Assembly (NCBI GenBank): GCA_021732845.1
Contig: JAKFUF010000047.1
Coordinates: forward strand, 1-64,000
Origin: Planctomycetaceae bacterium
Lineage (GTDB): Bacteria > Planctomycetota > Planctomycetia > Planctomycetales > Planctomycetaceae
Reading direction: 5' to 3'
DNA: 64,000 nt
Under the pieces are notes generated by a model. That model was not told the origin of the DNA. It did not search any database and saw only the letters and a list, made by a program, of their open reading frames with translations. This document shows positions 48,914-57,752 of this stretch, piece by piece. The translations under genes and the position numbers were made by a program. Within the stretch, counting starts at the first letter, position 1. Every line of letters begins with the position of its first letter.

Positions 48914-50197
48914 ATGCCCATTGCTGAAATCATCTCCATTGGCACCGAGCTGACCACGGGGGCCAAGCTCGACACCAACAGCCAGTGGCTCAGCCTCGAA
49001 CTGTCGGCGATCGGCATTCCCGTGCAGTATCACGTCACGGTGGCCGACGATCTGGAGGCCAACCTGGCGGTGGTCAAACTGGCGGTCGAACGATCGGACC
49101 TCGTATTGATCACTGGCGGACTTGGCCCAACCCTGGATGATCTCACGCGCGACGTCCTGGCTGCCGTCGCGGGAAAGCCGCTGGAGCTCGATGCCGCTTC
49201 GCTGGAGATCATCAAGGGGATGTTCGCCCGCCGCAACCGCCCCATGCCCGAACGCAACGCCGTGCAGGCGATGTTTCCCGAGGGCAGCACGATTCTCGCG
49301 AACCCGCGTGGCACAGCCCCAGGCATCTTCATGGAGATTGCCCGTGCGGGTGGCATCTCTCGCGTGGCGGCCATGCCGGGCGTTCCGAGTGAAATGAAGC
49401 CGATGTTTCACGACGAAGTCCTGCCGCGGATTGCCGGCCTGGCCGGCGGCCGCACAATTCGCCACCGGCGGATCCACACGTTCGGGCTGGGCGAATCGGC
49501 GATGGAGGAGTTGCTGGGCGATGTCACCGCCCGCAACCGGGATCCCGAAGTGGGGATCACCGCCCATGAGGCCACGATCACCCTGCGAATCGTGGCCGCC
49601 GGGCAGAACATCGCCGAATGCGAACAAAAGATCGAGGACACCACGGCGCTGATCACGCAGCGGGCGACGGCCTACATTTTCGGCACAGAGGAAGAGGACC
49701 TGCAGGATGTGGTCGTGGCCCGCATGCTGGCCGCGGGGCTGCGGTTGTCGGTCGTCGAATCTGCGACCGGCGGACTATTGGCGCAGCGCCTCCTGGCTGT
49801 GCCGGGCGGTGCCGACTGTGTTGGGGGCGTGCTGGTTTTGCCGAGTGAGGCGGCGCAGTGCCTCGTGTTGGATATTCCCCCGTCGTCGATGCCTGGCACC
49901 GCCTCTGCCGATGCCGCCCGCCAGTTGGCGATCGCCTGCCGCGAACGGTTCGACAGCGACTTTGCCCTCGCTGTCACCGACCTCGGGTTTCCCCACGCGG
50001 GCGATGCCGACCTCGGTCCTCCGATCGCTTTCGTCGGCGTGGCCGACCGCAACGACCGGGTCTGGAAGGTCGAGGTCAACCTCTCCGGCGACCCTGCCAT
50101 CCAGCGGAGCCGCCTGGCCAAGACCGCCTTGAACACAGTGCGATTGGCGCTGGCGGAGGTGGCGACAGGCGTCTCGCCGGATTTGACAAAAGCGTGA
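48914..50197 (+). CDS. cinA: CinA-family protein with degenerate deamidase domain
   Basis: 427 residues from the ATG at 48914; the following PIAEIISIGTELTTGAKLDTNSQWLS is the CinA/MoaB-like start. The N-terminal domain keeps DLVLITGGLGPTLDDLTRDVLA and the NPRGTAPG and MPGVPSEM blocks of COG1058 nucleotide pyrophosphatases. The C-terminal domain aligns with PncC, which converts nicotinamide mononucleotide to NaMN, but its motifs are altered: AESCTGG reads VESATGG, the YSNEAK segment reads LPSEAAQ, and TGIAGPGG reads TDLGFPHA. The nucleophile-position Ser is kept; the usual Tyr and Lys are not. Pyrophosphatase activity is likely and deamidase activity doubtful. It converges with the small AtuA-partner gene, only two bases apart. 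Confidence 0.88.
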   Translation: MPIAEIISIGTELTTGAKLDTNSQWLSLELSAIGIPVQYHVTVADDLEANLAVVKLAVERSDLVLITGGLGPTLDDLTRDVLAAVAGKPLELDAASLEIIKGMFARRNRPMPERNAVQAMFPEGSTILANPRGTAPGIFMEIARAGGISRVAAMPGVPSEMKPMFHDEVLPRIAGLAGGRTIRHRRIHTFGLGESAMEELLGDVTARNRDPEVGITAHEATITLRIVAAGQNIAECEQKIEDTTALITQRATAYIFGTEEEDLQDVVVARMLAAGLRLSVVESATGGLLAQRLLAVPGGADCVGGVLVLPSEAAQCLVLDIPPSSMPGTASADAARQLAIACRERFDSDFALAVTDLGFPHAGDADLGPPIAFVGVADRNDRVWKVEVNLSGDPAIQRSRLAKTALNTVRLALAEVATGVSPDLTKA

Positions 50198-50199
50198 AT

Positions 50200-50544
50200 T
50201 CACTTGCGCATGATCGCCAACTCTGGCGGTTCCGGCAGCCACAGGCTCAGCAGGGAGGGTGCGAGCACTTTTCCCTGGGTGTCGGTCCGCAGCGAGCGGC
50301 TGGCTCCGCCGGCCAGGATGTCATACAGCACGAAATTCATCGCCTGAATTCCGGGAAGCAGAAAACGGTCGACGCCCCGCGGCCTCCAGGCGGCGAAATG
50401 TTGAGCCACCATCTCGGCGGTCAGGGCTGACTGCAGATACTCGTACCCGGCCGCGGTGAAGGCGATGACACCGATGTTGGCATGATTTCCCTTGTCACCC
50501 GAGCGGGCATGGGCCACTTCGCCGAGACGGATCCAGCCGTTCAT
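50200..50544 (-). CDS. AtuA-associated small subunit
   Basis: 114 residues from the ATG at 50544, which overlaps the stop of the AtuA-like gene (ATGA), indicating translational coupling. It begins NGWIRLGEVAHARSGDKGNHANIGVIAFTAAGYEYL, with the ARSGDKGN motif typical of the small C-terminal module found fused to, or encoded after, AtuA/DUF1446 proteins. Later LLPGIQAMNFVLYDILAGGASRSLRTDTQGK completes the pattern. In many bacteria this module is the last domain of one long AtuA polypeptide; here it is separate. It presumably binds the larger protein in the cytosol. The pathway (acyclic-terpene or other acyl-CoA catabolism) is not confirmed by the neighbours. Confidence 0.85.
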   Translation of the reverse strand: MNGWIRLGEVAHARSGDKGNHANIGVIAFTAAGYEYLQSALTAEMVAQHFAAWRPRGVDRFLLPGIQAMNFVLYDILAGGASRSLRTDTQGKVLAPSLLSLWLPEPPELAIMRK

Positions 50545-52004
50545 GCGTGGACACTCCCATCTGCCGAACTTTTGAGCCACTCGCTGGCCGTGTGGACTTC
50601 GACCGTGGGCTGCACATGTTGTCGGGAAATCGTCGTCGGCCAATAAGCAAAGACGGGATAAGGGCTGGGACGCGGACCTGTATAGCCAGTGACACCCGGA
50701 GTGCCAGCCCCAGCCAGTGGCGCGAACTCGCGCAGAAATCTCTCGAGCTTCGCCTTTGAGGGGTCGTGTGCCGACACGCGCAGCACAACCTCGGTCACCG
50801 TCGAAGCGGAGCCACCGAGTTGGGCGGGTTGTCCCGGAGGCACATGCCAGGCGTCGGGGACGACCATGCCGCTCCCCAGGCATTCAATTTTTGTTCGCGC
50901 GAGTTCGATCCCAGCTTGTCTCAACCGCGACAGGATCAAATCTCCGCAGGTCCTGGCCCGAACCGTTGCGTCCGGACCGTACACCACCAGCGTCCCGGCG
51001 GCCATGTAGCCATCACGGTAGGCCATCGAAACTTTGAGCTGCGGCGGTGCCGGGTTGCCCCTCGCATGCTGCACCAGCACGCGGTCGGGACCGGTTTCCG
51101 TCAGCGAGACTTGAGAAAAATCCGCGTCGACATCCGGCGTCAAGTAATGGGCCGGGTCACGAATCTCGTAGACCAACTGTTCCGACACCGTGTCAAAAGT
51201 GACCGCTCCGCCCGTACCGGTTGGCTTCGTCAGCGTGAACCGGCCATCCGCGCTCATCTCCACCAGTGGATACCCCAGGTTGTCCAGTGACAATGCACTC
51301 GACCACCCCGAATACATCCCCCCCGTGGCTTGCGCTCCACATTCGATCAGGTGGCCGGCGACCGAAGCCGCCGCCAGCCGCTGCCAGTCGTTCCAAGTCC
51401 AGCCAAACTCGTGCACGGCAGGCCCCACCGTCAGTGACGCATCCGCCACCCGCCCGGTAACGACAACTCTTGCACCCCGCTGCAGTGCCTCCACAATCCC
51501 CGTGGCTCCCAGATACGCATTCGCACTGGCCAACCGCCCCAGAATCTCCGCTGTCATTGGCTCGCCGGTGTCGAAATTCTCCAGTGTCTCTCCCGCCGCC
51601 TGCAGATCCCGCAACCGCGGCAACAGGTCATCTCCCGCAACAGCGGCAATGGGGACCGCTCCCAACCCCGCCGCCTCCAGCACCTTGGCCACGGCCCGGA
51701 CGCAGGCAGTTGGGTTCATGCCCCCGCCATTGGTGACAATCTTCAATTCAGCCTGGGACTTCAGCGCCGGGATCAGGCTTTCCACAACGGTTGGAACATC
51801 ACCGACAAACCCCGCCTCTAGATCGCGCGAGCGCAAGTGGGCGAGAATTGACAGTGTCAGCTCCGCCAGATACTCCAGCGTGAGGTAGTCAAGCCGCCCC
51901 ACCTCCGCCAGCCGCCGCGGCGCATCCAGATTGTCCCCCCAGTACCCGGCACCATTGCCGATCCGCAGAATTTCAGGCGATCGCTTCACGGAAATGGTGC
52001 TCAT
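50541..52004 (-). CDS. DUF1446 / AtuA-like protein
   Basis: 487 residues from the ATG at 52004. Family blocks: ILRIGNGAGYWGDNLDAPRRLAEVGRLDYLTLEYLAELTLSIL, FVGDVPTVVESLIPALKSQAELKIVTNGGGMNP, GRVADASLTVGPAVHEFGW, AGHLIECGAQATGGMYSGW and TGTGGAVTFDTVSEQLVYEI. AtuA was named for acyclic-terpene use in Pseudomonas, but most relatives occur outside that pathway and the reaction is unproven. Carboxylase or CoA-transferase genes of the atu cluster are absent here, so this pair probably serves another route. The ATGA overlap with the small partner means a fixed expression ratio. The ribosome-binding site is weak. Confidence 0.88.
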   Translation of the reverse strand: MSTISVKRSPEILRIGNGAGYWGDNLDAPRRLAEVGRLDYLTLEYLAELTLSILAHLRSRDLEAGFVGDVPTVVESLIPALKSQAELKIVTNGGGMNPTACVRAVAKVLEAAGLGAVPIAAVAGDDLLPRLRDLQAAGETLENFDTGEPMTAEILGRLASANAYLGATGIVEALQRGARVVVTGRVADASLTVGPAVHEFGWTWNDWQRLAAASVAGHLIECGAQATGGMYSGWSSALSLDNLGYPLVEMSADGRFTLTKPTGTGGAVTFDTVSEQLVYEIRDPAHYLTPDVDADFSQVSLTETGPDRVLVQHARGNPAPPQLKVSMAYRDGYMAAGTLVVYGPDATVRARTCGDLILSRLRQAGIELARTKIECLGSGMVVPDAWHVPPGQPAQLGGSASTVTEVVLRVSAHDPSKAKLERFLREFAPLAGAGTPGVTGYTGPRPSPYPVFAYWPTTISRQHVQPTVEVHTASEWLKSSADGSVHA

Positions 52005-52399
52005 CGGAATGAACGGATCACGACCGTATCGATGACGGTTGGCTCACGATTCATTGTAGCGATTCATTGGTCGTCGTGACGGATGACAACCGGGATTGCA
52101 CCAATCGATTTCAGACAGACATCCATCCACTTTCATCACACCATGCGACGTGTCTCAGTCTCTCTTATCGGCAGGACGCTGCTGCTTGTCGAAGCCTGTG
52201 GGCAGCAGATTGTGTGGACGGAGCTATCCCATGAAGGAATAGCCACGAAAGGCATGGCGCGGGCTTCGCCCTAAACCCAACACCCCTGAGTGGTGAATCG
52301 TCAGCCCCAAGGGCCTTTCAGGGCTGGGGTTTCATTCGGAACCGCAACCCAGGGCAGAGCACAGCGGCCAATGCCGCGGAGGCACCTAGCCGCTCGGAT
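52005..52399. other. Intergenic region with repeat remnants
   Basis: 395 bases between the AtuA-like gene's start and the end of the radical-SAM gene. GATTCATTGTAGCGATTCATTGG (split as two GATTCATTG units, 52053-52076) looks like a decayed CCAATGA-family arm, again just 5' of a gene. Around 52306-52336, CAGCCCCAAGGGCC and AGGGCTGGGGT could fold back on each other. A 63-codon open frame at 52083-52274 has no ribosome-binding site and I do not call it. Confidence 0.4.
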
Positions 52400-53965
52400 T
52401 TACGGTGCGACCCGGCGGCTTTGGCGCGCGGGCAGGCCGGCCCCGCCTTGCAGCGACGAGCGCTCGACGCGTTCGTGGATGTAGGGCCGCAGGAAAGGGG
52501 GCAGGTCACTGCGGTTGCCGCGGCGATAGTCGGCCCAGACGGCTTGAGCCACGGCTTCGACGGCGAGCTGCTTTTTCTGTGTCAAATACTCAAACAGCAG
52601 CTCGGCCAGTCGTTTGAGGGCGATGGCGTGCGTCTGGTTGGAGACGGCATGCAGCCAGTCGCTGAAGGCGAGAAACTCGTGAAACGGCGACTGCCTGGGG
52701 CTGCTGTCAGGGCTTTTGCCGCCCCACAGCAACGGCGTCGATTCAAGAAAGTTTCCGCTGTTGGCGACGAGATCCCAGTAGCGGGCAAAGCGCCGCAGGC
52801 GGTGCAGCGTGTGGAAGTCGAGCTGCTTGGTCTGCAGGATCTCATACGGTGGCGCGGGGCTGTAGACCATGCCCCATTCGGCATCGTGACGGACGATGGG
52901 AGTGCCCCGCAGCCGCTTGAGAATGCCGACTTGAATCTCCTGGGGGTTGAGCCGGACAAGCCGGTCGAAGCCTTCGCCAAACGAATCCAGGTCTTCGCCC
53001 GGCAGCCCCACAATCAGGTCGGCATGCACATGGACGCCGGTCTCGGCATGCAGCCAGTTGAGGTTTTGTTCGACGAGAGCCGCGTCTTGTCGGCGGCTGA
53101 TTCGCGCGGCGATCTCCTCGTTGAAAGTTTGAATGCCCACTTCGAATTGCAGCGCCCCGGCGGGAAACTTGCGGATCAGGTCGCGCAGGGAATCTGGCAG
53201 CCGGTCGGGGATCATCTCGAAGTGCAGGAAGAGCCCCGGCTCGTAGCGGTCGAGAAAGAACTGCAGGATCGCGCGGCTCACGCGCATGTTGAGATTGAAC
53301 GTGCGGTCCACAAATTTGAACTGCCGCACCCCGCGCTGGAACAGTCCGTCCATCGCCTCCAAAAACGTCTCCAGGGCGGCCTGCCGGACGGGAATGTCGA
53401 GGGCAGACAGACAGAACTCGCACTCATAGGGGCAGCCCCGCGAAGCTTCGACATAGATCACGCGGTGGGCGATGTCGTTGGAATCATAGAGATGATACGG
53501 CAGCTTCAACTCGGCGAATTGCGGGAGCCGGGCCGGAATGATTTTCTCGGTTGGCGGTTCGCCACGCAGGATGGCAGAACAGACTTCGGGCAGGGTCAGG
53601 TCCGCCTCGCCGCAGATGACATAGTCGGCATCCCGAACCACGGAGACCTGTTCGGTTTCGTAGCTCACTTCCGGACCGCCGAGAATCACGACGATGTCCG
53701 GCCGCACCCGCTTCAAATCCGCCACCAGCCGCGTCACCTGGTCGATGTTCCAGATGTAGACCCCGACGCCGATGATTTTCGGATTGCAGGCGAGCAAGAT
53801 CTCCAGCATGTCCACGGGACGCTGGCTGATCTCAAACTCCACGATCTCGGCCTGCGCCAGCAACTCCCCGAAGTTGGCCAGCAGATACCGCAGGCCGAAT
53901 GAGGCGTGGGCATAGCGGGCGTTGAGGGTCGTCAGAACGATGCTGGCCATTGTGTTTTCAGACAT
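52400..53965 (-). CDS. B12-binding-domain radical SAM protein
   Basis: 521 residues from the ATG at 53965 (a second ATG at 53950). The N-terminal cobalamin-binding-like domain runs to about 140 ([40 protein letters not shown]). The radical SAM core carries the 4Fe-4S motif C178-x3-C182-x2-C185 in [10 protein letters not shown]. It continues with [12 protein letters not shown] and [15 protein letters not shown], and a C-terminal helical region similar to DUF4080 ([14 protein letters not shown]). It belongs to a family of unassigned methyl- or sulfur-transfer or ring-forming enzymes; substrate unknown. It overlaps the upstream membrane-protein gene by 8 bases, so translation is coupled. The C-terminus is Arg/Gly-rich. 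Confidence 0.9.
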   Translation of the reverse strand: MSENTMASIVLTTLNARYAHASFGLRYLLANFGELLAQAEIVEFEISQRPVDMLEILLACNPKIIGVGVYIWNIDQVTRLVADLKRVRPDIVVILGGPEVSYETEQVSVVRDADYVICGEADLTLPEVCSAILRGEPPTEKIIPARLPQFAELKLPYHLYDSNDIAHRVIYVEASRGCPYECEFCLSALDIPVRQAALETFLEAMDGLFQRGVRQFKFVDRTFNLNMRVSRAILQFFLDRYEPGLFLHFEMIPDRLPDSLRDLIRKFPAGALQFEVGIQTFNEEIAARISRRQDAALVEQNLNWLHAETGVHVHADLIVGLPGEDLDSFGEGFDRLVRLNPQEIQVGILKRLRGTPIVRHDAEWGMVYSPAPPYEILQTKQLDFHTLHRLRRFARYWDLVANSGNFLESTPLLWGGKSPDSSPRQSPFHEFLAFSDWLHAVSNQTHAIALKRLAELLFEYLTQKKQLAVEAVAQAVWADYRRGNRSDLPPFLRPYIHERVERSSLQGGAGLPARQSRRVAP

Positions 53966-54506
53966 CCAGGCCGCGTTCCAGGCGCATCCGCTTCACTTCG
54001 GCCAGAACCTGGTTGACGAGCGTGGCATTCTCGGACAGCGCCGCATACTCACCCAGATTCACCAGCAAATTCGCGCTCAGCATGGTGAGAGCCACGAGCT
54101 GATGGACGCCGGCCGCCGTGAGGCCGCCCCATCCCTGGAAGCGAATTGTCGATCCGGGATCGGCCGCGCCGCCAAACCCGCCTGTGACGATCAGCAGCAG
54201 AATCGCCAGCACGAGCCACGGCAGCAATCTCCACTTGAGTGACTTGTTCTTGTCGTACCAGGCGGGACCGAGGCGGTAGGCCGCACAGGTCTCTTCCAAC
54301 CACCGGCCGGTGCCCATGAAGTACGTTAAAACGACGGAATGCACCATGATCCCGAAGATCAGCCCCCCCAGCCCGGAGAAGATATGCACCGTGACATTGC
54401 CGACCTCCTTCGCGGTCGAAGGATCACCGATTTGAAAACCGAGCCACAGTGTGACTCCGAGAAAGAGGTTGCTGAGAGTCGACAGGGTCAAAAAGATGCG
54501 TGTCAC
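53958..54506 (-). CDS. Four-helix membrane protein
   Basis: 182 residues from a GTG at 54506. Four hydrophobic segments: [67 protein letters not shown] and [21 protein letters not shown]. Two histidines lie within helices (HIFSG, VHSVV) and one more at GVHQL, so heme or copper binding is conceivable but unproven. The C-terminus is a charged helix ([14 protein letters not shown]). It ends inside the first codons of the radical-SAM gene, an 8-base overlap, which ties the two products together. I do not recognise the family. The ribosome-binding site is poor. Confidence 0.75.
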   Translation of the reverse strand: MTRIFLTLSTLSNLFLGVTLWLGFQIGDPSTAKEVGNVTVHIFSGLGGLIFGIMVHSVVLTYFMGTGRWLEETCAAYRLGPAWYDKNKSLKWRLLPWLVLAILLLIVTGGFGGAADPGSTIRFQGWGGLTAAGVHQLVALTMLSANLLVNLGEYAALSENATLVNQVLAEVKRMRLERGLDV

Positions 54507-54813
54507 TGCAGCCGCCGGGGATGGTGGAAAATTGGCCGTCGATGTGTGGCTTATCGCTCACACCGCAGCCCAAAAGGCTTTCCCATTTTTGCAAGTCGAA
54601 TTTCGACTGGGAAGCAACGGTGATTTTCGATTTTCGAAGACAATGTTGTCCGGTCATAGATCGAACAACTTCAATTGTTTCTGGGATGTGACCACGCAAC
54701 TTGTGTGTTCTCATCGGAAAGCAGCGTTGGCGAAAACGCACGCATCAAACTCAAACGCCCATACCTGCAAATCAAGACTTGGCGACGCACCCGGCTGAGT
54801 GCGACTGGGGACA
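54507..54813. other. Intergenic region with a single ATTTTCG arm
   Basis: 307 bases 5' of the membrane-protein gene. GATTTTCGATTTTCGA at 54622-54637 is an isolated ATTTTCG-family arm with no clear inverse partner. The frames on either strand have no ribosome-binding site or recognisable product. Confidence 0.45.
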
Positions 54814-55626
54814 TTATCGCCCCGTGGCGATCTGCAGGATTTCCTCGCGCAGGGCAGCGTTGACGGAAATTCCATTGCCCGTGTAAATGCTCGCCTGCCC
54901 CTGCCAATCCATGAACGAGCCACCTGCCTCCTGGATGATGGCAACCAGCGCGGCGGCGTCCCACGGATTCATCAGCGGATCAACCATGGCTTCCGCCCTG
55001 CCGACCGCGACGAGGTAGTGGCCGTAGCAGTCGCCCCAGCCACGGGTCAGGCCGGCGCGGCGAGTCAGTTCGGCAAAAGCGTCAGCCCGGCCGATCCGCT
55101 GAAAGCCAGACACCGTGGTGAAGCAGATCAGCGCTTTGCCGATGTCACCTTCCGTCGAAACCCTTGCCCGCTGTGGCTCGGCGGTTCCCTTGCGCCACCA
55201 GGCACCGAGTCCTTCCGCTCCCCACGCCGTCTCGCTCAGACCGGGGAAATGACACACCCCGGCGACAGGCCGTGGCGGGCCGGCCGGGTCAATGTACTCA
55301 ACGCCGATTAGCGTCCCAAACAGCGGGACGCCGTGGATGAAGGATTTGGTGCCATCCACCGGGTCAAGAATCCAGCGGAAGCCCGAGGTGCCACTGGTTT
55401 CGCCATACTCTTCACCGAGTACGCCGTCCGCGGGGAAATCCCGGGCGATCAGTTCGCGAATTTTGAGTTCCGCTTCACGGTCGGCCACGGTCACCGGGGA
55501 ACTGTCGGCCTTGCGTTCCACCGCCAGCGCGCTGGACTGGTAGTAGTGCAGAATGATCTTTTCGGCCGCTCCCGCTGCCTCCAGAGCCAGATCGAGTCTT
55601 GGACGCAGTTCAGATGCCAGCGACAT
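54814..55626 (-). CDS. Inositol-monophosphatase-family phosphatase (possible histidinol-phosphatase)
   Basis: 270 residues from the ATG at 55626. The metal-site motifs of the Li-sensitive phosphatase family are intact: GEEYG at 71-75, DPVDGTKSF at 88-96 and NPWDAAALVAIIQEAGG in the C-terminal part. ERKADSSPVTVADREAE near the N-terminus is also typical. The enzyme removes phosphate from inositol phosphate, histidinol phosphate or a similar small substrate, using two or three Mg ions, in the cytosol. HisN-type histidinol-phosphatase is a likely alternative name in this phylum, but no his gene is adjacent. The start codon lies 7 bases from a CCAATGA repeat arm, which leaves no normal ribosome-binding site. 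Confidence 0.9.
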   Translation of the reverse strand: MSLASELRPRLDLALEAAGAAEKIILHYYQSSALAVERKADSSPVTVADREAELKIRELIARDFPADGVLGEEYGETSGTSGFRWILDPVDGTKSFIHGVPLFGTLIGVEYIDPAGPPRPVAGVCHFPGLSETAWGAEGLGAWWRKGTAEPQRARVSTEGDIGKALICFTTVSGFQRIGRADAFAELTRRAGLTRGWGDCYGHYLVAVGRAEAMVDPLMNPWDAAALVAIIQEAGGSFMDWQGQASIYTGNGISVNAALREEILQIATGR

Positions 55627-55632
55627 GTGGGA

Positions 55633-55727
55633 AGTGACCCAATGACCAATGAAGAAATGACCAATGATCGTGGAAAGCACGGACGCTGTGTTCAACGTCA
55701 CCCACTGGTCATTGTGACATTGGTTGG
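55633..55727. repeat. CCAATGA heptamer repeat, two inverted arms, 5' of the phosphatase gene
   Basis: The left arm at 55633-55667 contains three CCAATGA units. The right arm at 55702-55725 carries the inverse (CACTGGTCATTGTGACATTGG). The spacer is about 35 bases. It abuts the phosphatase start codon (ATG at 55626) and fills the gap to the end of the small Cys-protein gene. Confidence 0.78.
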
Positions 55728-55742
55728 GGCCTGCGCGGCCGC

Positions 55743-56063
55743 TCAGTTCTTGCTGAAGTTCAATCGGCGGAGAGCATCGCGGCCCAGGGGATCCTTGGCA
55801 TAGCGTGCGAAGCAGCCCGGACACAAGTCGTAGCGAAACGCCTTGGCGCTGCAGTCATCAGGATCCTGCAGGCTGCCCGGAATGGCAGAGTTGCCCGACT
55901 CTTCCGCATGCTGCAAGGCTTCAGCCACCTGCTGCAAATTGTCTTCCGCGAGATCGTCTTCCGAGATCTGCTCGGGGTTGAACGTGGGAACAATTTCGAG
56001 TCGCACTTCAAACCGGCGGTCGTCCAACGGCTGTCCGCAGAGATCGCACGAAAAATGGATCAT
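55743..56063 (-). CDS. Small Cys-containing (zinc-ribbon-like) protein
   Basis: 106 residues from the ATG at 56063, with AAGGA about 9 bases upstream. FSCDLCGQPLDD near the start and DLCPGCFARYAKDPLGRD near the end supply two Cys-x-x-Cys pairs, which could bind one zinc. Between them is a long acidic segment (ISEDDLAEDNLQQVAEALQHAEESGN). No membrane segment or signal. The family is not one I can name, though such proteins appear in planctomycete genomes. It lies 5' of the phosphatase gene on the same strand but is separated from it by the CCAATGA repeat. Function unknown; the zinc site is inferred from cysteine spacing. Confidence 0.8.
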   Translation of the reverse strand: MIHFSCDLCGQPLDDRRFEVRLEIVPTFNPEQISEDDLAEDNLQQVAEALQHAEESGNSAIPGSLQDPDDCSAKAFRYDLCPGCFARYAKDPLGRDALRRLNFSKN

Positions 56064-56555
56064 TGTGGCTTATCCTTGCAGTTCTGAGGTCCATCCTGGA
56101 CGGGAATCATCGTTGGATTCGATTGTAAACAGAAAATGAAACGTGAGGAAAGCCCGCCGGTCCGACAATGGCCGTGCCAGACGGCACCTCCTCCATCCGT
56201 GCAAATTCGAAGAACTCCGTGCCGACCATCGAGCGATGGTGTTTCATAAGAATGGCTCGTGTTGAAACCGCCAACTGCGATCCAGTGACGCAGTTGGCGG
56301 CAAATGCTCTCTGGGCGGAATTCTTTGGTCATTGATTCAACCTCTCGTTTTGGTTATTCGTAAACCAAAGCCGGTTCTTGAATTGAGCAGCACCCAGGCA
56401 GCATCAAGGCAGGAACCGCAGCATTTTGCTCCACATTTGAATTTGGTGAAACCATGCCGTTCCATTTGACACTTAAAATGGCGTGGCTGCTGTCGCAAAT
56501 ATTATCTTGAGTCTTCGGCAACCGGTCCACACCGATCCCCTGTGGAGTCCCAGGT
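56064..56555. other. Divergent intergenic region with four hairpins; possible structured RNA
   Basis: 492 bases between two divergent genes. Four hairpins are readable: GTGCC/GGCAC (56174-56187); ACCATCG/CGATGGT (56225-56240, 2-base loop); a 12-bp perfect stem CCGCCAACTGCG (56268-56279) with CGCAGTTGGCGG (56289-56300), loop 9; and TTTGGTT/AACCAAA (about 56349-56369). A short CCAATGA-type arm (TTTGGTCATTGATTC, 56325-56339) lies among them. TATTAT at about 56500 may be a -10 box for the response-regulator gene, but no good -35 is placed correctly. No protein gene is recognised. Confidence 0.5.
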
Positions 56556-57110
56556 ATGCGAGATCTCCCGTTCGATTCGCGGCTGGAAGCCGTCGTTCAT
56601 TCCATCCTGCTGGTGGAAGACGACCCTCAGACCGCCGCTGAAGTCAAGCTGTATCTCGAGCGACAGGGCTTCAATGTCGTCGTCGCCAAAGACGGTGGGC
56701 AGGCTCAGTCCAGTTTCGTCATGCGGAAGCCGGATTTCGTCATTCTCGACGTCATCCTGCCCGGGGAGAGTGGCTTCGAAGTCTGCGAGCGGCTGAAAGT
56801 CACCGACCCCCGCGTTCCGGTCATGCTGCTGACAGCGATCGACATGGATGACGCCCGGGCTCTGGCACGCCGCGTCGGGGCCGATGTCTATCTCACCAAG
56901 CCGTTCAATCCTGGAACACTGGTGGACACCATCCTGGAAGCCGCGGAAACCGTTTGGCGGAAGTACCGTGAAGAAGCCACGACGAAGGAGCTGCCGGTTC
57001 GGTTCGCCTGTCCCTGCGGAAAACGGTTCAAGGTGAATCCGACCCACCGCGGCAAGGCCCTCACCTGCCCGAGTTGCGGCGAATCGGTCCTCGTTCCCCG
57101 CCATGCCTGA
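56556..57110 (+). CDS. Response regulator receiver fused to a zinc ribbon
   Basis: 184 residues from the ATG at 56556. A CheY-like receiver at about 15-132 has the acidic pair E21/D22 (LLVEDDP), the phospho-acceptor D65 in FVILDVILPG, T93 in LLTAID and K115 in YLTKPF. In place of a DNA-binding domain, residues 148-180 are a zinc ribbon: CPCGKRF (C152, C154) and CPSCGE (C171, C174). The output is therefore probably protein-protein or nucleic-acid binding through the ribbon. The cognate histidine kinase is not in the window. An FHA-domain gene follows 42 bases later on the same strand, pointing to a joint phospho-signalling unit. Confidence 0.9.
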   Translation: MRDLPFDSRLEAVVHSILLVEDDPQTAAEVKLYLERQGFNVVVAKDGGQAQSSFVMRKPDFVILDVILPGESGFEVCERLKVTDPRVPVMLLTAIDMDDARALARRVGADVYLTKPFNPGTLVDTILEAAETVWRKYREEATTKELPVRFACPCGKRFKVNPTHRGKALTCPSCGESVLVPRHA

Positions 57111-57152
57111 CGGATCGTTCTAACGCCTGCCCCTTCAAAGCGAGCCGATCCC

Positions 57153-57692
57153 ATGTCCGCGCTGATCGTTCTGTCCGGCAAGCACAAAGGCAAGAAAATC
57201 AGCCTGCCTGCTTCGGAGGTGATTATTGGCCGAGGCGAAGACTGCTTCATCCGCCTCGCCTCGGAGGAAGTCAGCCGCCACCACTGCTCGCTGATCCTCA
57301 CCTCGCGCGGCCTGCGGGCTCGCGACTTGAAAAGCCAGAACGGCACGCTGGTCAACACCGTGAAAATGGTCGGCGACACGCTCCTACAACCAGGCGACAC
57401 GCTGCAGATCGGCCCGATTCAATTTCAGATTGCCGGTCCCCGGCCTAAACTGCAGCCGGACTTGGACGAAGACATTGCGGGCTGGCTCACCGATGGCGAT
57501 ACCGACGCTGAGATTCCGATCGCTGTCCACGACACCACGATCGTGAAAGCCTCGCAGGTCCATGCTGCGCCGCCGGCCAAAGCAGAGCATCCTGCGCCTG
57601 GACACAGCACCGAGCCGAAAAAATTCGCCACGATTGCCGAAGAGGCGCAGGACATCATCCGCCGGCATCTGGAAAAGCATCCGCCGAAGTGA
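57153..57692 (+). CDS. FHA-domain protein
   Basis: 179 residues from the ATG at 57153. An FHA domain covers about residues 4-95: EVIIGRGEDCFIRL, EEVSRHHCSL, LKSQNGTLVN and LQPGDTLQIGPIQF; the canonical Arg, Ser-Arg-His and Asn-Gly residues for phosphothreonine binding are all present. The rest is acidic and Pro/Ala-rich, ending in a helix (EAQDIIRRHLEKH). It is cytosolic. It should recognise a phosphothreonine made by a Ser/Thr kinase, such as the type at 32405-33979. The response-regulator gene is just upstream, and the LRR membrane-protein gene begins 60 bases downstream. Confidence 0.92.
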   Translation: MSALIVLSGKHKGKKISLPASEVIIGRGEDCFIRLASEEVSRHHCSLILTSRGLRARDLKSQNGTLVNTVKMVGDTLLQPGDTLQIGPIQFQIAGPRPKLQPDLDEDIAGWLTDGDTDAEIPIAVHDTTIVKASQVHAAPPAKAEHPAPGHSTEPKKFATIAEEAQDIIRRHLEKHPPK

Positions 57693-57752
57693 TTTTTCCG
57701 CAGTGTCGCGGCACTCATCCGGTCATGAGCGTTCGTCTCTCGGGAGTGAATC

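Noticed and set aside
52083-52274. 63-codon open frame upstream of the AtuA-like gene
   Set aside because: No ribosome-binding site, unlikely composition, and it overlaps a probable repeat remnant region.
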